Part shown: positions 1-10,519 of the stretch, piece by piece
How positions within the stretch are numbered: position 1 is the stretch's first letter
Layout of the letters: every line of letters begins with the position of its first letter
Assembly: GCA_026182355.1 (NCBI GenBank)
Contig: JAPFBL010000002.1
Span: 2,604,001 to 2,668,000, forward strand
Direction: 5' to 3'
Source of the DNA: Hermatobates lingyangjiaoensis
Taxonomy: Eukaryota; Arthropoda; Insecta; Hemiptera; Hermatobatidae
DNA: 64,000 nucleotides
Notes under the pieces: model-generated
What the model saw: the letters and a program-made list of their open reading frames with translations, nothing else
Databases searched by the model: none
Told to the model about the DNA's origin: nothing
Translations under genes and position numbers: made by a program

Positions 1-1784
1 TCCGTTATTCCGAAATGAATTATCAGTTTTTATTCCTATGTTGCCCTTAGAGGTAATCAACATTTCATGAAATTTCTTTAAAAATTACTAATGTTAGGTT
101 TATACTTTTGACAAAAATTCATTGTTTCATAATAAACTCTTTACTGTTAAAAACTATTTCCTGAAATCATCGTTCACGTAATTTTAAAAAAAGACCTTCA
201 GTTTATCTTCACACAAGGTGCTATTTTTTAGGTATATGGCTACTTTGGTCTGTCAGACTGTATGAACCTTTTCAGCCAATTTCAAGTGAAAATGTTTATT
301 CTTTTTGCAAAAAAAATTATTTTTCTCTTCTTTTTAAAAATCTTCGGTTTTTTTTTCATATATTGCTTTCGTCAGTTCTATAATAATAATAAAATTTCAA
401 CATTCTAGAACTAGGAGTTCAAGAGAAAACAAATTTGTTTTAAAAATCACATTTTGGACACAATAGAAACTTCCTTCTGATGCAATATTTCCTAAAAACA
501 ATAGGGTTCATCTATTCTATAGGGATCATCTTTGTGTAAAATATACATCGAATGGTGTGGCCCAAAGCGTCCTCAGAATCTTTTAGTATGGTTCCCACAC
601 GCATCTCCCATACATCCAAACACCCACATACACCACCATTAAAACGTTAAAAAAATGACATTAAGGACCTCAAAACATCAAAATCTATTTTATTTATGAT
701 TACTATAGTTTACTTAAAGTATAGTAATAGAAGAATAAGATCATGGAGAGAGTAATAATGAACGCTAAGGTTCTAAAAGGGGAGAAAGTTCTAAAAAACG
801 GGTTGCTAACAGGGTTGTCAAGATACAGGATTCACTGCTAAATGTATTCGTCACCAAATCTCACTGTAGGATGACCAGGAGACCATAGGCAAGCATAGAA
901 CATAGTAAACTGTACAACCTCTAATAGCATGGAATTTATATTTATTTTATCAGAAGATATACTGTTTCCACATATATACGTATTTATAGTATATTTTTAA
1001 AAATAATTAAACAAAAGATATCAAATTTTGGACTGGGGTTAAAAACATATTAAAAAAGTTATAGATAAACATATATTACAACTCTTTTCAAGACTGAAAG
1101 TTCTTAATTAATTAAAATTAAAAAGTTGTTAATAAAACTAAAATTATTAATTTAATAGTACCATTGAGATGGTATCAAAATTTTGATATCGAGTTCTCAA
1201 TGAAAGTACACGTCCTGGAGGCCCTCTGAGCTCTTAAGGGAAGCTATAAAACCCTTAAGGGTAAGGTGTCCATAAAGTCCGTGTGAGTTTTAAAAGAATT
1301 ATACCTCTGTTTGTAGTTAGGATAGAAATAATCTGTAAAAAGGATTAGAAGGACGTAAATCTATATTTTTTAAAGGTTTTAAAATCTTTAGGATAAATTC
1401 CTCTATCTTTGTGAAAAGGATATATCAAAAGCAAAAGAATAATAATCGCCAAAATTTATATATTGATTTTAATTTATTATTAACCCTAAGACTGAACAGC
1501 AAACCTGCCAACAATATTGCACTATTTAAAGAAAATTTCTAGCTTTTTTTTCAGTTTGGTATAGTATGTCCATACGATTTAATTATTTATTATTCTTGAA
1601 TTATATATGTTTATTAATAATGAAACAACAAAACCACATACTAATATTTTATAAAAAAAACTGTCAAATTAATTATAATTTGTCGAAGCGTACGAAGAAA
1701 AGTGTGTTACTACTTTATAATAAGGAAAGTAATAATCGTATACAGTCCGAAATAGACAATTATTTTTTGTTGTAGATTGTGTAA
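1..1784. other. AT-rich intergenic DNA, nothing recognised
   Basis: This stretch has short homopolymer runs and no long open frame. The only open frames are short and of low complexity, with K/N/I/F/Y composition as expected by chance in AT-rich DNA. I see no exon, RNA gene or element ends here. Confidence 0.6.
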
Positions 1785-1990
1785 GTCTTATATCGATGAA
1801 CTAACTTACACTTTCTATAGAAACCTTTTTGTACTTAAAGACTTCTTTTTGTATTTTGTTCTTCAATTTATTATATTCAAACTAGTGGAAAAGATAAATA
1901 CAATTACTTTCATGTATTTCATGTTAATTGATATACTTACTAGTAATGAAATACTTTTTCGATAGAAATACGATCCGAAACTGTTCACAG
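1785..1990. repeat. Dispersed repeat, copy 1 of a ~205-bp direct repeat pair
   Basis: The segment beginning GTCTTATATCGATGAACTAA recurs almost unchanged at 2898-3115, differing by a few substitutions and a short insertion. Its distal end (a run resembling AAATACGATCCGAAAC) is also found at about 48480, where it leads into a palindromic hammerhead-like element. It is therefore probably the outer part of that PLE-related repeat family. Confidence 0.75.
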
Positions 1991-2217
1991 TCACAGACAT
2001 GTAGTTAATATCATATTTTACCGAACAAATGTTGTTTATTTCGTGTGATGTCCAAAAAGAATACATGATTATCAGTAAAGCTCTAAAATATCTAAAATAA
2101 ATTTACCGTTAATGAGTAAACAATGAAAATAATTTATTTTTTTAACTACTCAAAAAAACATACAAGGTATGCTGTTATAATTTTAAGATTTAGCAAGTAT
2201 TTTCTAGAAATAAAAGT

Positions 2218-2630
2218 TTGAGAAACATTGGTTTACCAATAATAGGTTTGATAATGTGCATACCAGGCTGGAAACATGGAATGATTAACTGCTATTTCCT
2301 GTGGTATCCACCCCACCCCTCTGTGTCGATGGGAAAAGGACGGTTGCTTGTGAAGATTATTAAAGAATGTTTTCCTGTAGATTGTGTAGGGGGTGAAAGG
2401 GTTCAATCTGGTTGTGGATGTTACAATAAGCAGGGTGTTGCAAGATTTTTTTTTTTTTTGATGATCCTTTTAGGGCGACAGGAGGGAGTACAAAGAAGGA
2501 AGGTGTAGACCGGTGAGGCCACAAAGGCCGTGCCAAGGACGCCTGTTTGCGTAATGCACCGAGGGAAGCAACAAGCCTGTCTGTCCACTTCCCTTCATCC
2601 CTCCACCTGTTCACTCTTTGAACTTAAATC
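2218..2630. other. GC-richer patch, unassigned
   Basis: The block is richer in G+C than its surroundings and includes a poly-T run near 2446-2459. Open frames of 96 codons (+) and 84 codons (-) overlap here, but neither shows a recognisable domain and they shadow each other. It may be a degraded SINE-like repeat. I could not identify it. Confidence 0.3.
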
Positions 2631-2897
2631 TTCTTTCCAATTCTAAGCACACACTGGTATTATAAAAAAAAAGTATATCTCAGACTGAATGTGTTACGGT
2701 CCCGATATATCCGACTTATAACAACTTGATTCAAAGCAGCTTGCTTCTAATCATTCAAATATATTATTTTTCTGTTACCAGTTTTCTTATAAAGCCTTGC
2801 CCCTTTTCTGTAGAATAAGTTGTTCTTGATAGTAACGTTACATCTAGACTTTCGTTCTATAATAAAAAAAGATCATTTCTACTCTTCATCAGCCTAG

Positions 2898-3245
2898 GTC
2901 TTATATCGATGAACTAACTTACACCGTCTATAGAGAGAGAAACCTTTTTGTACTTAAAGACTTCTTTTTGTATTTTGTACTTCAATTTATTATATTCAAA
3001 TTAGTGGAAAAGATAAAAACAATTACTTTCATGTATTTCATGTTAATTGTAATAATTACTAGTAATGAAACACTTTTTCCATGGAAATACAATCCGAAAC
3101 GGAAAAACACAGTCAAATGCACATAAAGAAACATAGAGACATTCAAAACACACACTTACAGTCTCTAATTTTTGATTTGAACCGTCGTCAGGAGAGATAA
3201 GAGGGGGAAACGAAGCGTACTGGTCCAGAGAAAGTTGGAGACTCC
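2898..3245. repeat. Dispersed PLE-related repeat, copy 2, with degenerate hammerhead-like core
   Basis: The first ~215 bases duplicate 1785-1990. The following part (3095-3245) matches the left arm of the palindrome at 48.49-48.78 kb, including the module with rc CTCCTGACGACGG near 3182-3193. On the minus strand the CUGACGA core is present at 3185-3191, but the downstream GAA is altered, so any ribozyme would be degraded. Confidence 0.65.
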
Positions 3246-3930
3246 TTGTCTCCTTGTCTTAATACTTAGCATTAGTCAAGTATGTTGTAAGCTAGTGAGG
3301 AAGAAAGTCATAGTCCTTAAATTTTTCATTCGATTAGTCGGGTGGACGGATACGCTAAGTTCTAGCAAGAATAGCCATTCTTCAAGCAGTAGCTTGGTTG
3401 AAAGAAATTTGATTCAATTATAAAGTTTAAAATTTGAAAATTCAGGTATTAGCTGTGCAACAAAAGTTGTTATATTATCATGGTATCCATTCAGATATTT
3501 CATGTAAAAATTAAATTTAGTTTGTCAAAATGGAATAATGAATATCAGAAGTTTATGTGAAAAACGATAACAAATGTTTTAAGTTTTTCTCTATTTCTGA
3601 TATATAGTGAGATACCTTTGGATACAGGAGTTAAGTTATTATTTATGTTTGCCCCAGTGCACAAGGCCTGCTTTACAAATCTTGACATTCTGTGCTGTTT
3701 AGAAGTCAAAATGTGCCACATACTGCTTTGAGGAGCACCACAAGAGCCGAGCCATTGCTAGTCCCAGATGTTGCCTATGAAATCTATTAATGGACATTTG
3801 CGACATCTGATTCTATGAAGGTCTGGCATCTTCTTTGATCTTCCAGATATCTAGGATCAGATACAGCTAAGAACTGAGCATCATAGGAGTCAAATTCAAA
3901 CTCTAGCACGATAACACTAGAGCCCTGTGA
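3246..3930. other. Intergenic, nothing recognised
   Basis: AT-rich DNA without a recognisable gene. A modestly GC-richer block at 3640-3930 has no identifiable coding content. Confidence 0.4.
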
Positions 3931-3938
3931 CTCTAGCT

Positions 3939-4363
3939 CAGGCGTGGGGAACCTGCGGCCGCATGTGGCCTTTTGAATCATGAAATGCAGTCTTCTGCGG
4001 TTTATTGAGAAAAGTGTTTGAAAATATAAAAAATTACAACTTGGGTAATAAAGACAAAAATTCTGACATTTAGAAAGAAGACTATTTATAAATCATTACT
4101 TGAAAAGTCTAAGCTTTTAGAAAATAATTTTCCTGAGTTAATAAAGGTAATAAACAAAGACAATGTAGACACTGCTAAATCTTTCGAAAGATGGGAAAAA
4201 GTTTTAGATGCACTTATCGAGTGCATCTTAATGACAGATTTAAGGATTTTACAATATAACTATTATATAAGAATTTGCTTATCCATTCGTGGTGGCCTTT
4301 TGGGGAAGTGGACTGTGCTAAAATGGCCTTTACTCCAAGAAAGGTGCTTACTCCCCACCCGTG
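3939..4363. mobile_element. Non-autonomous hAT element (425 bp)
   Basis: The left end begins CAGGCGTGGGGAACCTGCGG and the right end, read in reverse complement, begins CACGGGTGGGGAGTAAG. These are imperfect terminal inverted repeats of the CA-rich hAT type. The element is flanked by CTCTAGCT (3931-3938) and CTCCAGCT (4364-4371), an 8-bp target duplication matching at 7 of 8 positions, as expected for hAT insertion. Internal sequence is AT-rich and encodes no transposase, so mobility would depend on an enzyme supplied elsewhere. Divergence of the ends and duplication indicates an old insertion. Confidence 0.75.
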
Positions 4364-4371
4364 CTCCAGCT

Positions 4372-5590
4372 GTTTGAATAGCTTTCAGGTAGGTGAAAAA
4401 TATTATAAAAATAAAATGTGGCATAAAATTTCAAAAATCAATGGAAACATTTATAAATGATGTAATTATAGTTCTTCAAAAACAGATAAATATTTTCTTG
4501 TCATGGTAATAAATGATTTATGATTAGTTATAAGTGAAGATGCTAGTTATAGATGTGTGCAGAAAAATAAGGACCTTCATTGACAGTAGAAGTGTGTCCA
4601 AAGGCTTCTATTCAAGTCCAGCAGGTCAGTACACTGTGGAGAGCTTCAAGGACACTCTTCGCCTTCTTGTCGAGTGCTCACATAACAAATGCACCGTATT
4701 TCTCTCTAGCAAACATGACCGCTTCGTGTAACGTACTGCACAAGCGCCTTCAATGAGAAAAGGCAAATCATGAACAATACAAAACAAGAGTGAAACGAGA
4801 AAAATAGAAGGAAAACAACTTAAGTAAACCAAGCATTCTCAGCTGATGCCACATCTATTTCTTTAAATCAGGGTTTTCCAAACTGGGTTGAATATAAAGT
4901 ATTTATACAATATTTGATTTTATTTATAAAACATTTTATAAAGAATGTTTTCTAGCTTTTGGCAACACCTGTTTTGTTGATTTTATAGATATGTTTGTTT
5001 GTTACTCTTGTCCAATAGATTAATTAAAGATTTAACCCCACCTAATTTACCCTACAATGCTGATTGACTGTTCTTTTCGCCTTATGTGAACGAGGAACAG
5101 TGTAACAAAAAGAGTGAATGTGATGCATTCACAGAGGTATCTCTGTGTAATTGGCCATCTAGGTGTCATCTAGATGACAAAAGCATCAGCAGCAGTTTGT
5201 GTTGATTCATGTTTAGCAGAAGGGACAAGCAAAATACATACAACGTGCAACTGTCATCCAGTTCGGTATCCCTTGTTTAGCGCCCAAATCCTGTTAAACC
5301 TGGCAGGTGGCTTTTCCTGACGCCTTTATTATGGCTCTTTCGAGCGCTTTGGCGGATGTGCGTACTCTTTACAGTCTCTAACTCTAAGGCCAATAAGTTT
5401 TGGTGCTGAAGATGTAGTTGTTACCATTTTTGGAAAATGATCCAGTTGGTGTAGACAGAAGCTTAGAACTGGTCTCGGAAAGAAACATTAGATTCAACTC
5501 TAAATAAGACTTATCGTACACTTCAGTAGAAAAAGTTAAAGCATTGCTTTAACCTAAAGAAAGAAGGGATTCCATGTTTAGTGAATCGAG
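4372..5590. other. Intergenic
   Basis: Mostly featureless. A sequence at 4869 (CAGGGTTTTCCAAACTGGG) resembles one end of a hAT element, but I could not find a partner end. A GC-richer patch lies at about 5260-5400. No coding signal is evident. Confidence 0.4.
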
Positions 5591-5596
5591 CTATCT

Positions 5597-5760
5597 TGGT
5601 GCCATCCCTCTCTACATGTATTTGAGTTAGGCAAAATTAGGAACCTCAACATATAATCTTCATTGTGCAGTATCACAAAGAGCCTTTGGCTTTTTATCAC
5701 ACAATTGGCATTTGTGTGTGTTCTCTCATGGGACGGCCACAGCAAGCTAACCTAACGATG
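5597..5760 (+). repeat. SINE 3' body fragment
   Basis: Contains TTGAGTTAGGCAAAATTAGG, the GTGCAGTATCACA segment and a closing AAGCTAACCTAACG. These match the 3' body of the SINE copies at 17.64-17.92 and 57.33-57.64 kb. The tRNA-like head is absent, so this is a truncated and diverged copy. Confidence 0.6.
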
Positions 5761-7438
5761 TGGCCAGATACATTCCACATCGATTGCACATTGAGAGTCT
5801 TTAATTTGACTTACGGCGTGAATTTTTTTTTTTATCCACATTACAAATTCCAGAAGGAGTGCACTAGCAGTTTGGAACCCACGGGATACCCACGGAGACC
5901 TCGGAATCTTGGGCCTCCTGTTGGCAACAATAACCTTTAGACGAATGTAAATCTCAGTATATATGAGATTTTAAGTGCTGATTTATTTTTAGTTCTCTTT
6001 GAAAATAAAAACCCATTTTATTTTCATAGTTGCTCATCGAAAAGGTGAGGCTGCAGCCTTATAAAAACCTTTTGAAAGGACATATCAAATATTTTATTGA
6101 AAAAAGAATAATTTAAATTTGTCGGATATATTTGATAATTTACCTAAAAACATTTGAAAAGCTTTGTAAATTTTAGCTGTTCAATTCGTTATTGATTCAG
6201 GTTTAACATTTTAACAGTATAATTTAATATGATGGAGAATAATAAACTAATACTTAAACTGGAGACATAGGCGTATACCGAGACGAGTTTATTAGGCTCA
6301 ATTTATTTAATTAAAATCAATCAAAAGACGTTCTTAAAAAATTACTATTATTTTTTCATTTTATTACCGGAGTTAAAAATAAATGAAATGGCTTAATGTC
6401 GTTTTCAAATTGAAAAAAATAAGGCAACAAAATTGTAATTTCTCGGCAACAAAATACTGTTTTATTTAGTATTAAGAAGTTTGGAATTGAAGTTCTATTT
6501 TAATTCTATGTAGAAACAAAATTCTAATGATTCTAATGAACTGTGTCCATTGTCAAATAAACAGAATGCCGATGTATTAGTCTACTTTACAGAGCTACAT
6601 TGTTACCCGACTCTAGCTAATTTATGCTAAAATGGGATATATTTAAACAAGAATATGTCTGGATTCACACATGAATGGCATTTTTACGTCAAAGAGGTAA
6701 ACAGAGAACCATGTTATCAACCTTCTCCGGACTGATGAACCCTATTGTCATAGTCATTTTTCCATTGCCATTTCGCTTTAGGAAAACTGTAGAGCTCTAA
6801 AAAAGATTAAAGCATGCGAATTGAGAACTATTCTTCTTTATTCAACTTGTGATCATGTCACATGGAAATGTCCTGTATGAAATTCTTATAAGAATAGTAC
6901 ACTATGAAAAATGTTTATTAATTTTAGTTTATATGGCGATATAAGGCTAAAAGAAATCATTTACCGCTTACTTCGTACTTTTTTAACATTTCCTGATTAA
7001 AGTAGTGAATTTAGTAATGCGAACACTAATTTTCAACTTAAATGGAGATATCATTTCACCTGCGTAATAGAGGTGTGAATTCAAGCTTTAAGAAAAAATC
7101 TGGGGTGGCCTACACACAGTTTTACTTCTCACTATATGTGAACATAATACCAAAATTGTTGACAATGAAATGAGTTTTGAATTTATTTTAACCTGTCTAT
7201 TTTGTGTAAACTCGCAAAAATATAAAATTAACTCGGAAATAAACATAATTTCAATTCACAACTGTTAGCAGTTTAAGAAAAAAAATGTTTTTTAAAAACA
7301 CATTCGGACAAAAAAAGGACTTTTTTAGTTGCCAATATTGCCCAAAAACTATAGAGTACATTTATATCATGGTATTTGTTTTTAAGTAGAATATCAATCT
7401 GATCTATCAAATAATATGGCCAGCAGTGTGCAACAGTC
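5761..7438. other. Intergenic, nothing recognised
   Basis: AT-rich DNA lacking recognisable exons, RNA genes or element termini. The small open frame ending at 5940 runs through the SINE fragment and is not a gene. Confidence 0.5.
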
Positions 7439-7446
7439 TTCTAGGT

Positions 7447-8130
7447 CAGAGATTCCCAAAGTGGGTTCCGCGGAACCCAGGGGTTGCTTAACAGACTGTC
7501 CGGGGTTCCGCGAAAAACATTTAGAGAAAACATTTTGCTATTTTTTTTTTTTTTTTAGTGGGTATGGATTTATTCTGTGTTTCTTGTGAACCATGAAACC
7601 GAATAATAATTACACTGTAAGTAGAAGTGGCCAAAATTTGATTCATATTTAGGATGAATGAGTTGTCAGTTTTTGGAGCTATCTGTTTTTGGTGAAAAGT
7701 AGCACTCCTCACATTGCTGCCACTCCCACAACCTAATTATGTTAAACCGGATTTTCCTTTTATACTACCATAAAAACTAAATACCAAAGTAGACTTAATG
7801 CTTGGGCTGACTTGAGAATCAAACTTTCAACTACAAAACCAAAAGAGATTACAAAATCAACTTTGTGTTAAAGTTGCTAATAATTCTGTTTCATGTGTTA
7901 TGTGCTAGTGGAAGATATGAAAACTAAAATCTTTTGGTTTTGAATTTTTCTTCGAAAAATACGCATTGCAGTAATATTAATTTTTAATGGTTTTTAAACA
8001 TACATACTATGTATAAAAGCATATGAAAATATTTATGTTATGATTGTATAAAATCATTAGAATTTGCGGTTCCTGGGAAAGTTAATGAAGCAAAAAGGGT
8101 TCCGCGTCGAAAAACGTTTGAAAAACTCTG
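7447..8130. mobile_element. Non-autonomous hAT element (684 bp)
   Basis: The left end starts CAGAGATTCCCAAAGTGGG, followed by TTCCGCGGAACCC. The right end in reverse complement starts CAGAGTTTTTCAAACG and also leads to GCGGAACCC. These are matching hAT-type terminal inverted repeats with a conserved subterminal CCGCGGAACC block. Flanks TTCTAGGT (7439-7446) and TTCTATGT (8131-8138) form an 8-bp target duplication with one mismatch. There is no internal transposase frame. The second copy of the CCGCG motif near 7502-7513 is a subterminal repeat that could bind transposase. Confidence 0.85.
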
Positions 8131-8165
8131 TTCTATGTAAACACCCACACACTCACGCTCATATA

Positions 8166-8199
8166 CACACACTCACGCACACACACACACACACACACA
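8166..8199. repeat. (CA)n microsatellite
   Basis: A CA-rich run immediately precedes the PLE-derived element that starts near 8217, repeating the pattern of simple-repeat borders seen for the foldback elements. Confidence 0.9.
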
Positions 8200-8216
8200 T
8201 CCCCATTTATATATAA

Positions 8217-8766
8217 AGTATCAAACAACAATATTAAATGGAAAAATAAGACTAAGATCTTTTAACCGTAATAAGCAATCTTCGTCAGAGTCAAAAACCC
8301 AACTGAAACACTAGATGCAGAAATATCAAGGGGTTGAGAGGAGTGGGAGGAAAAAATGGTATTTTAAAAGGGTGTAAAGTGCAGGAAAGGACAATAATCC
8401 AGGAAGGGATATTTAGGAAAACAAAGGAGTGCAGTCAGAAAAAGTAAAAAACTATCCGCTAGCTGTCAACCCACTAAGACTCACTAAGAAGAGGCTATTG
8501 CCCTCGTCAAGAAAGAATCAAGTTTGAATAGCTCATTACTAACGTTTATAATATTTGATCTATTAAATTTAATCAGAGAGGATTCGATAATATTTCTTAA
8601 CATCAACTTTTAATACGTTGTATTGGTGTTTTTTACATGTGTCTTTAAAAATTTACCAGTTTGACCAATATAAATCATAAGGCAATTTTTTTCCATTTCA
8701 TATTGTGGTTTGATCATTGATTGTTATTCCACATGTTTATGGTGAAATCTTGTTTTATATGTACAT
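8217..8766 (-). mobile_element. PLE-derived element with inverted arms and internal endonuclease remnant
   Basis: The left arm (8219-8306) carries the reverse complement of the hammerhead-bearing repeat found at 30.5, 33.2, 35.8, 37.9 and 48.0-48.4 kb. The right end (8685-8766) carries the matching terminal segment in opposite orientation, ending like the others in a GTGGTTTGATCATTGATTGT-type tail. Unlike the short foldbacks, this copy retains internal sequence, including a PLE endonuclease fragment on the minus strand. It appears to be an intermediate between a PLE and the short palindromic derivatives. Confidence 0.7.
8471..8673 (-). pseudogene. Penelope-like element GIY-YIG endonuclease fragment
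   Basis: The minus-strand translation begins YIGQTGKFLKTHVKN, the hallmark YIGQT segment of PLE GIY-YIG endonucleases. After one stop it continues in the same frame as RNIIESSLIKF, then NVSNELFKLDSFL. This resembles the C-terminal part of the same domain (an Arg, then a Glu-Ser-x-Leu-Ile helix, then an Asn...Leu-Phe-x-Leu-Asp tail). The intervening central part of the domain is missing, so the copy is internally deleted and non-functional. Assignment rests on motif recognition. Confidence 0.75.
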
Positions 8767-8769
8767 ATA

Positions 8770-10440
8770 AAATCGAATTTTTTTCATGATATCTATAGTT
8801 AGTTATAGCAATGTATTAATTTTGGTTTAGTTGCAAAAAGAATTATGTTAACATTAAGTTTTTAAAATTTAATGTATGTTTTTACCCTAATGATACCGTG
8901 TCCATCTGTTTTTTGATTAAATTTCAGATTTAATTCACGAAATTTAACAAGAACAAAATAATTAAACAAATAGAGTACTTTTTAATCTTTTGTGCATTAT
9001 TAATTGCGCTACATATTTATAAATTGTTAATGTTGTAATGCATAAATTCTTATTTGTCGTTTTTCTCAACATATGGTAATTCTATAAAGTAACTTCTGAC
9101 TTCTTTGATGTTTTTCTTTCCTAGAAGTCATTCACAACCTAAAATTATTTTCATTAGATTCTTACTATAACTATAAATTAATCCAGTTTATTATAATTAG
9201 TCACTGTATACATTGTAATTTTGTTGTTTTTTATTCCAATATTATCATAAACATTCCTCAGAACTTTAAATCTGGGGCATCGCACATGCATGGCAGATAT
9301 ATTTGTCCTGTTTAGAAATTAAACATTACCATGTTTAGTAATGTTCAGAACATAGTATGGACATTAAACATTTGTCCAGTAAGGTTCAGATGCTTTACTA
9401 TACAATTGGTTGAGTTTTGCTTTTCAACTTTTGTCATTTATCAATGAAAGGTTACCTACCTTATGTTGCTATGTTATATTGCTACATTATTATATCAAAA
9501 TTAATAACCACCACAGAAGTTTAATAAGGTTCCTGGAATATTTGCGACAAGAAGATATCGTAATTACTTGAGAATTATTCAATGGTTGAAAAGTTTCGCT
9601 AGATGAGTGATTGACAAAGAAATAATTAAAGAAATTAGTTTTCTCACAAATAATTTCTTTGAACAAAAAACAACTCGTTTTAAACCCTCAGAGTTCATTT
9701 AAAATATAATTCTAAACTGTTCGTTTCTTCTTTCATCAAATATATTTGTGTAGAGTCTAATTTCTTAATTTTCTCAATATGAATAAAAACTTTACAGTGA
9801 CTGATCACATATTAATGAAATAACTGTCTGAATTTATGCTACTTTTTTTTTTAACTTTTGTCATCTCTTGTTCATTTAGAGCAAAATAGCTATAGTTGTT
9901 TGCGATTTTCCTCCGATGAGCCTATTAGATCGTTAGGTTGAGAGGAAAAGACAAGAACGTTATTTCAATCAACTAACGACTTATCTCCATCACGAAAAAC
10001 ATATTTCTCTTCTAATTGGATTCTCTTTTCTAGTGCAATCAATGGCATGCGTTGAATCAAGTTAGCATAACATTTCGGTCAACAGTCGGTGCAGAATATA
10101 AACTCTACATGTCCACAACAATATCCGTATTATTTATCAACAAAATAACACAAGTGAATGTTTACACCTATTTTTACCATGTATTCAGCTTCATTGAATA
10201 TTGAATACTATTTATTTAGATTAGTGATGATAAGCACTAAAAATTTATTTTTTAAAATATCCCTTTAATCTCCAGTTTGCAAAATATTATTAATAATATT
10301 TGACATCGTTTCATTTCTTCTATGATTAGAAAAAGGTTTCTCAATTCTTTATTTTTATGTCAATTCTTATTTTAATGTATATAAAAAGAAATGACTTCGT
10401 CTTATTCATATCCAATTAGAGAAACGAATTAGTAAGATCT
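8770..10440. other. Intergenic, nothing recognised
   Basis: AT-rich DNA with no coding or element signal that I can support. Confidence 0.5.
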
Positions 10441-10462
10441 TCATTAGTGTGTATGTTTTTGT

Positions 10463-10463
<1 letters not shown>

Positions 10464-10502
<39 letters not shown>
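10464..10502. repeat. (GT)n microsatellite
   Basis: An almost pure GT dinucleotide run of about 38 bases, followed by further GTGT-rich sequence to about 10520. Confidence 0.95.
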
Positions 10503-10503
<1 letters not shown>

Positions 10504-10519
10504 GTGTATCTGTGTGTTT

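Noticed and set aside
4869..4890. CAGGGTTTTCCAAACTGGG as a hAT left end
   Set aside because: No matching inverted terminus or 8-bp duplication found downstream.
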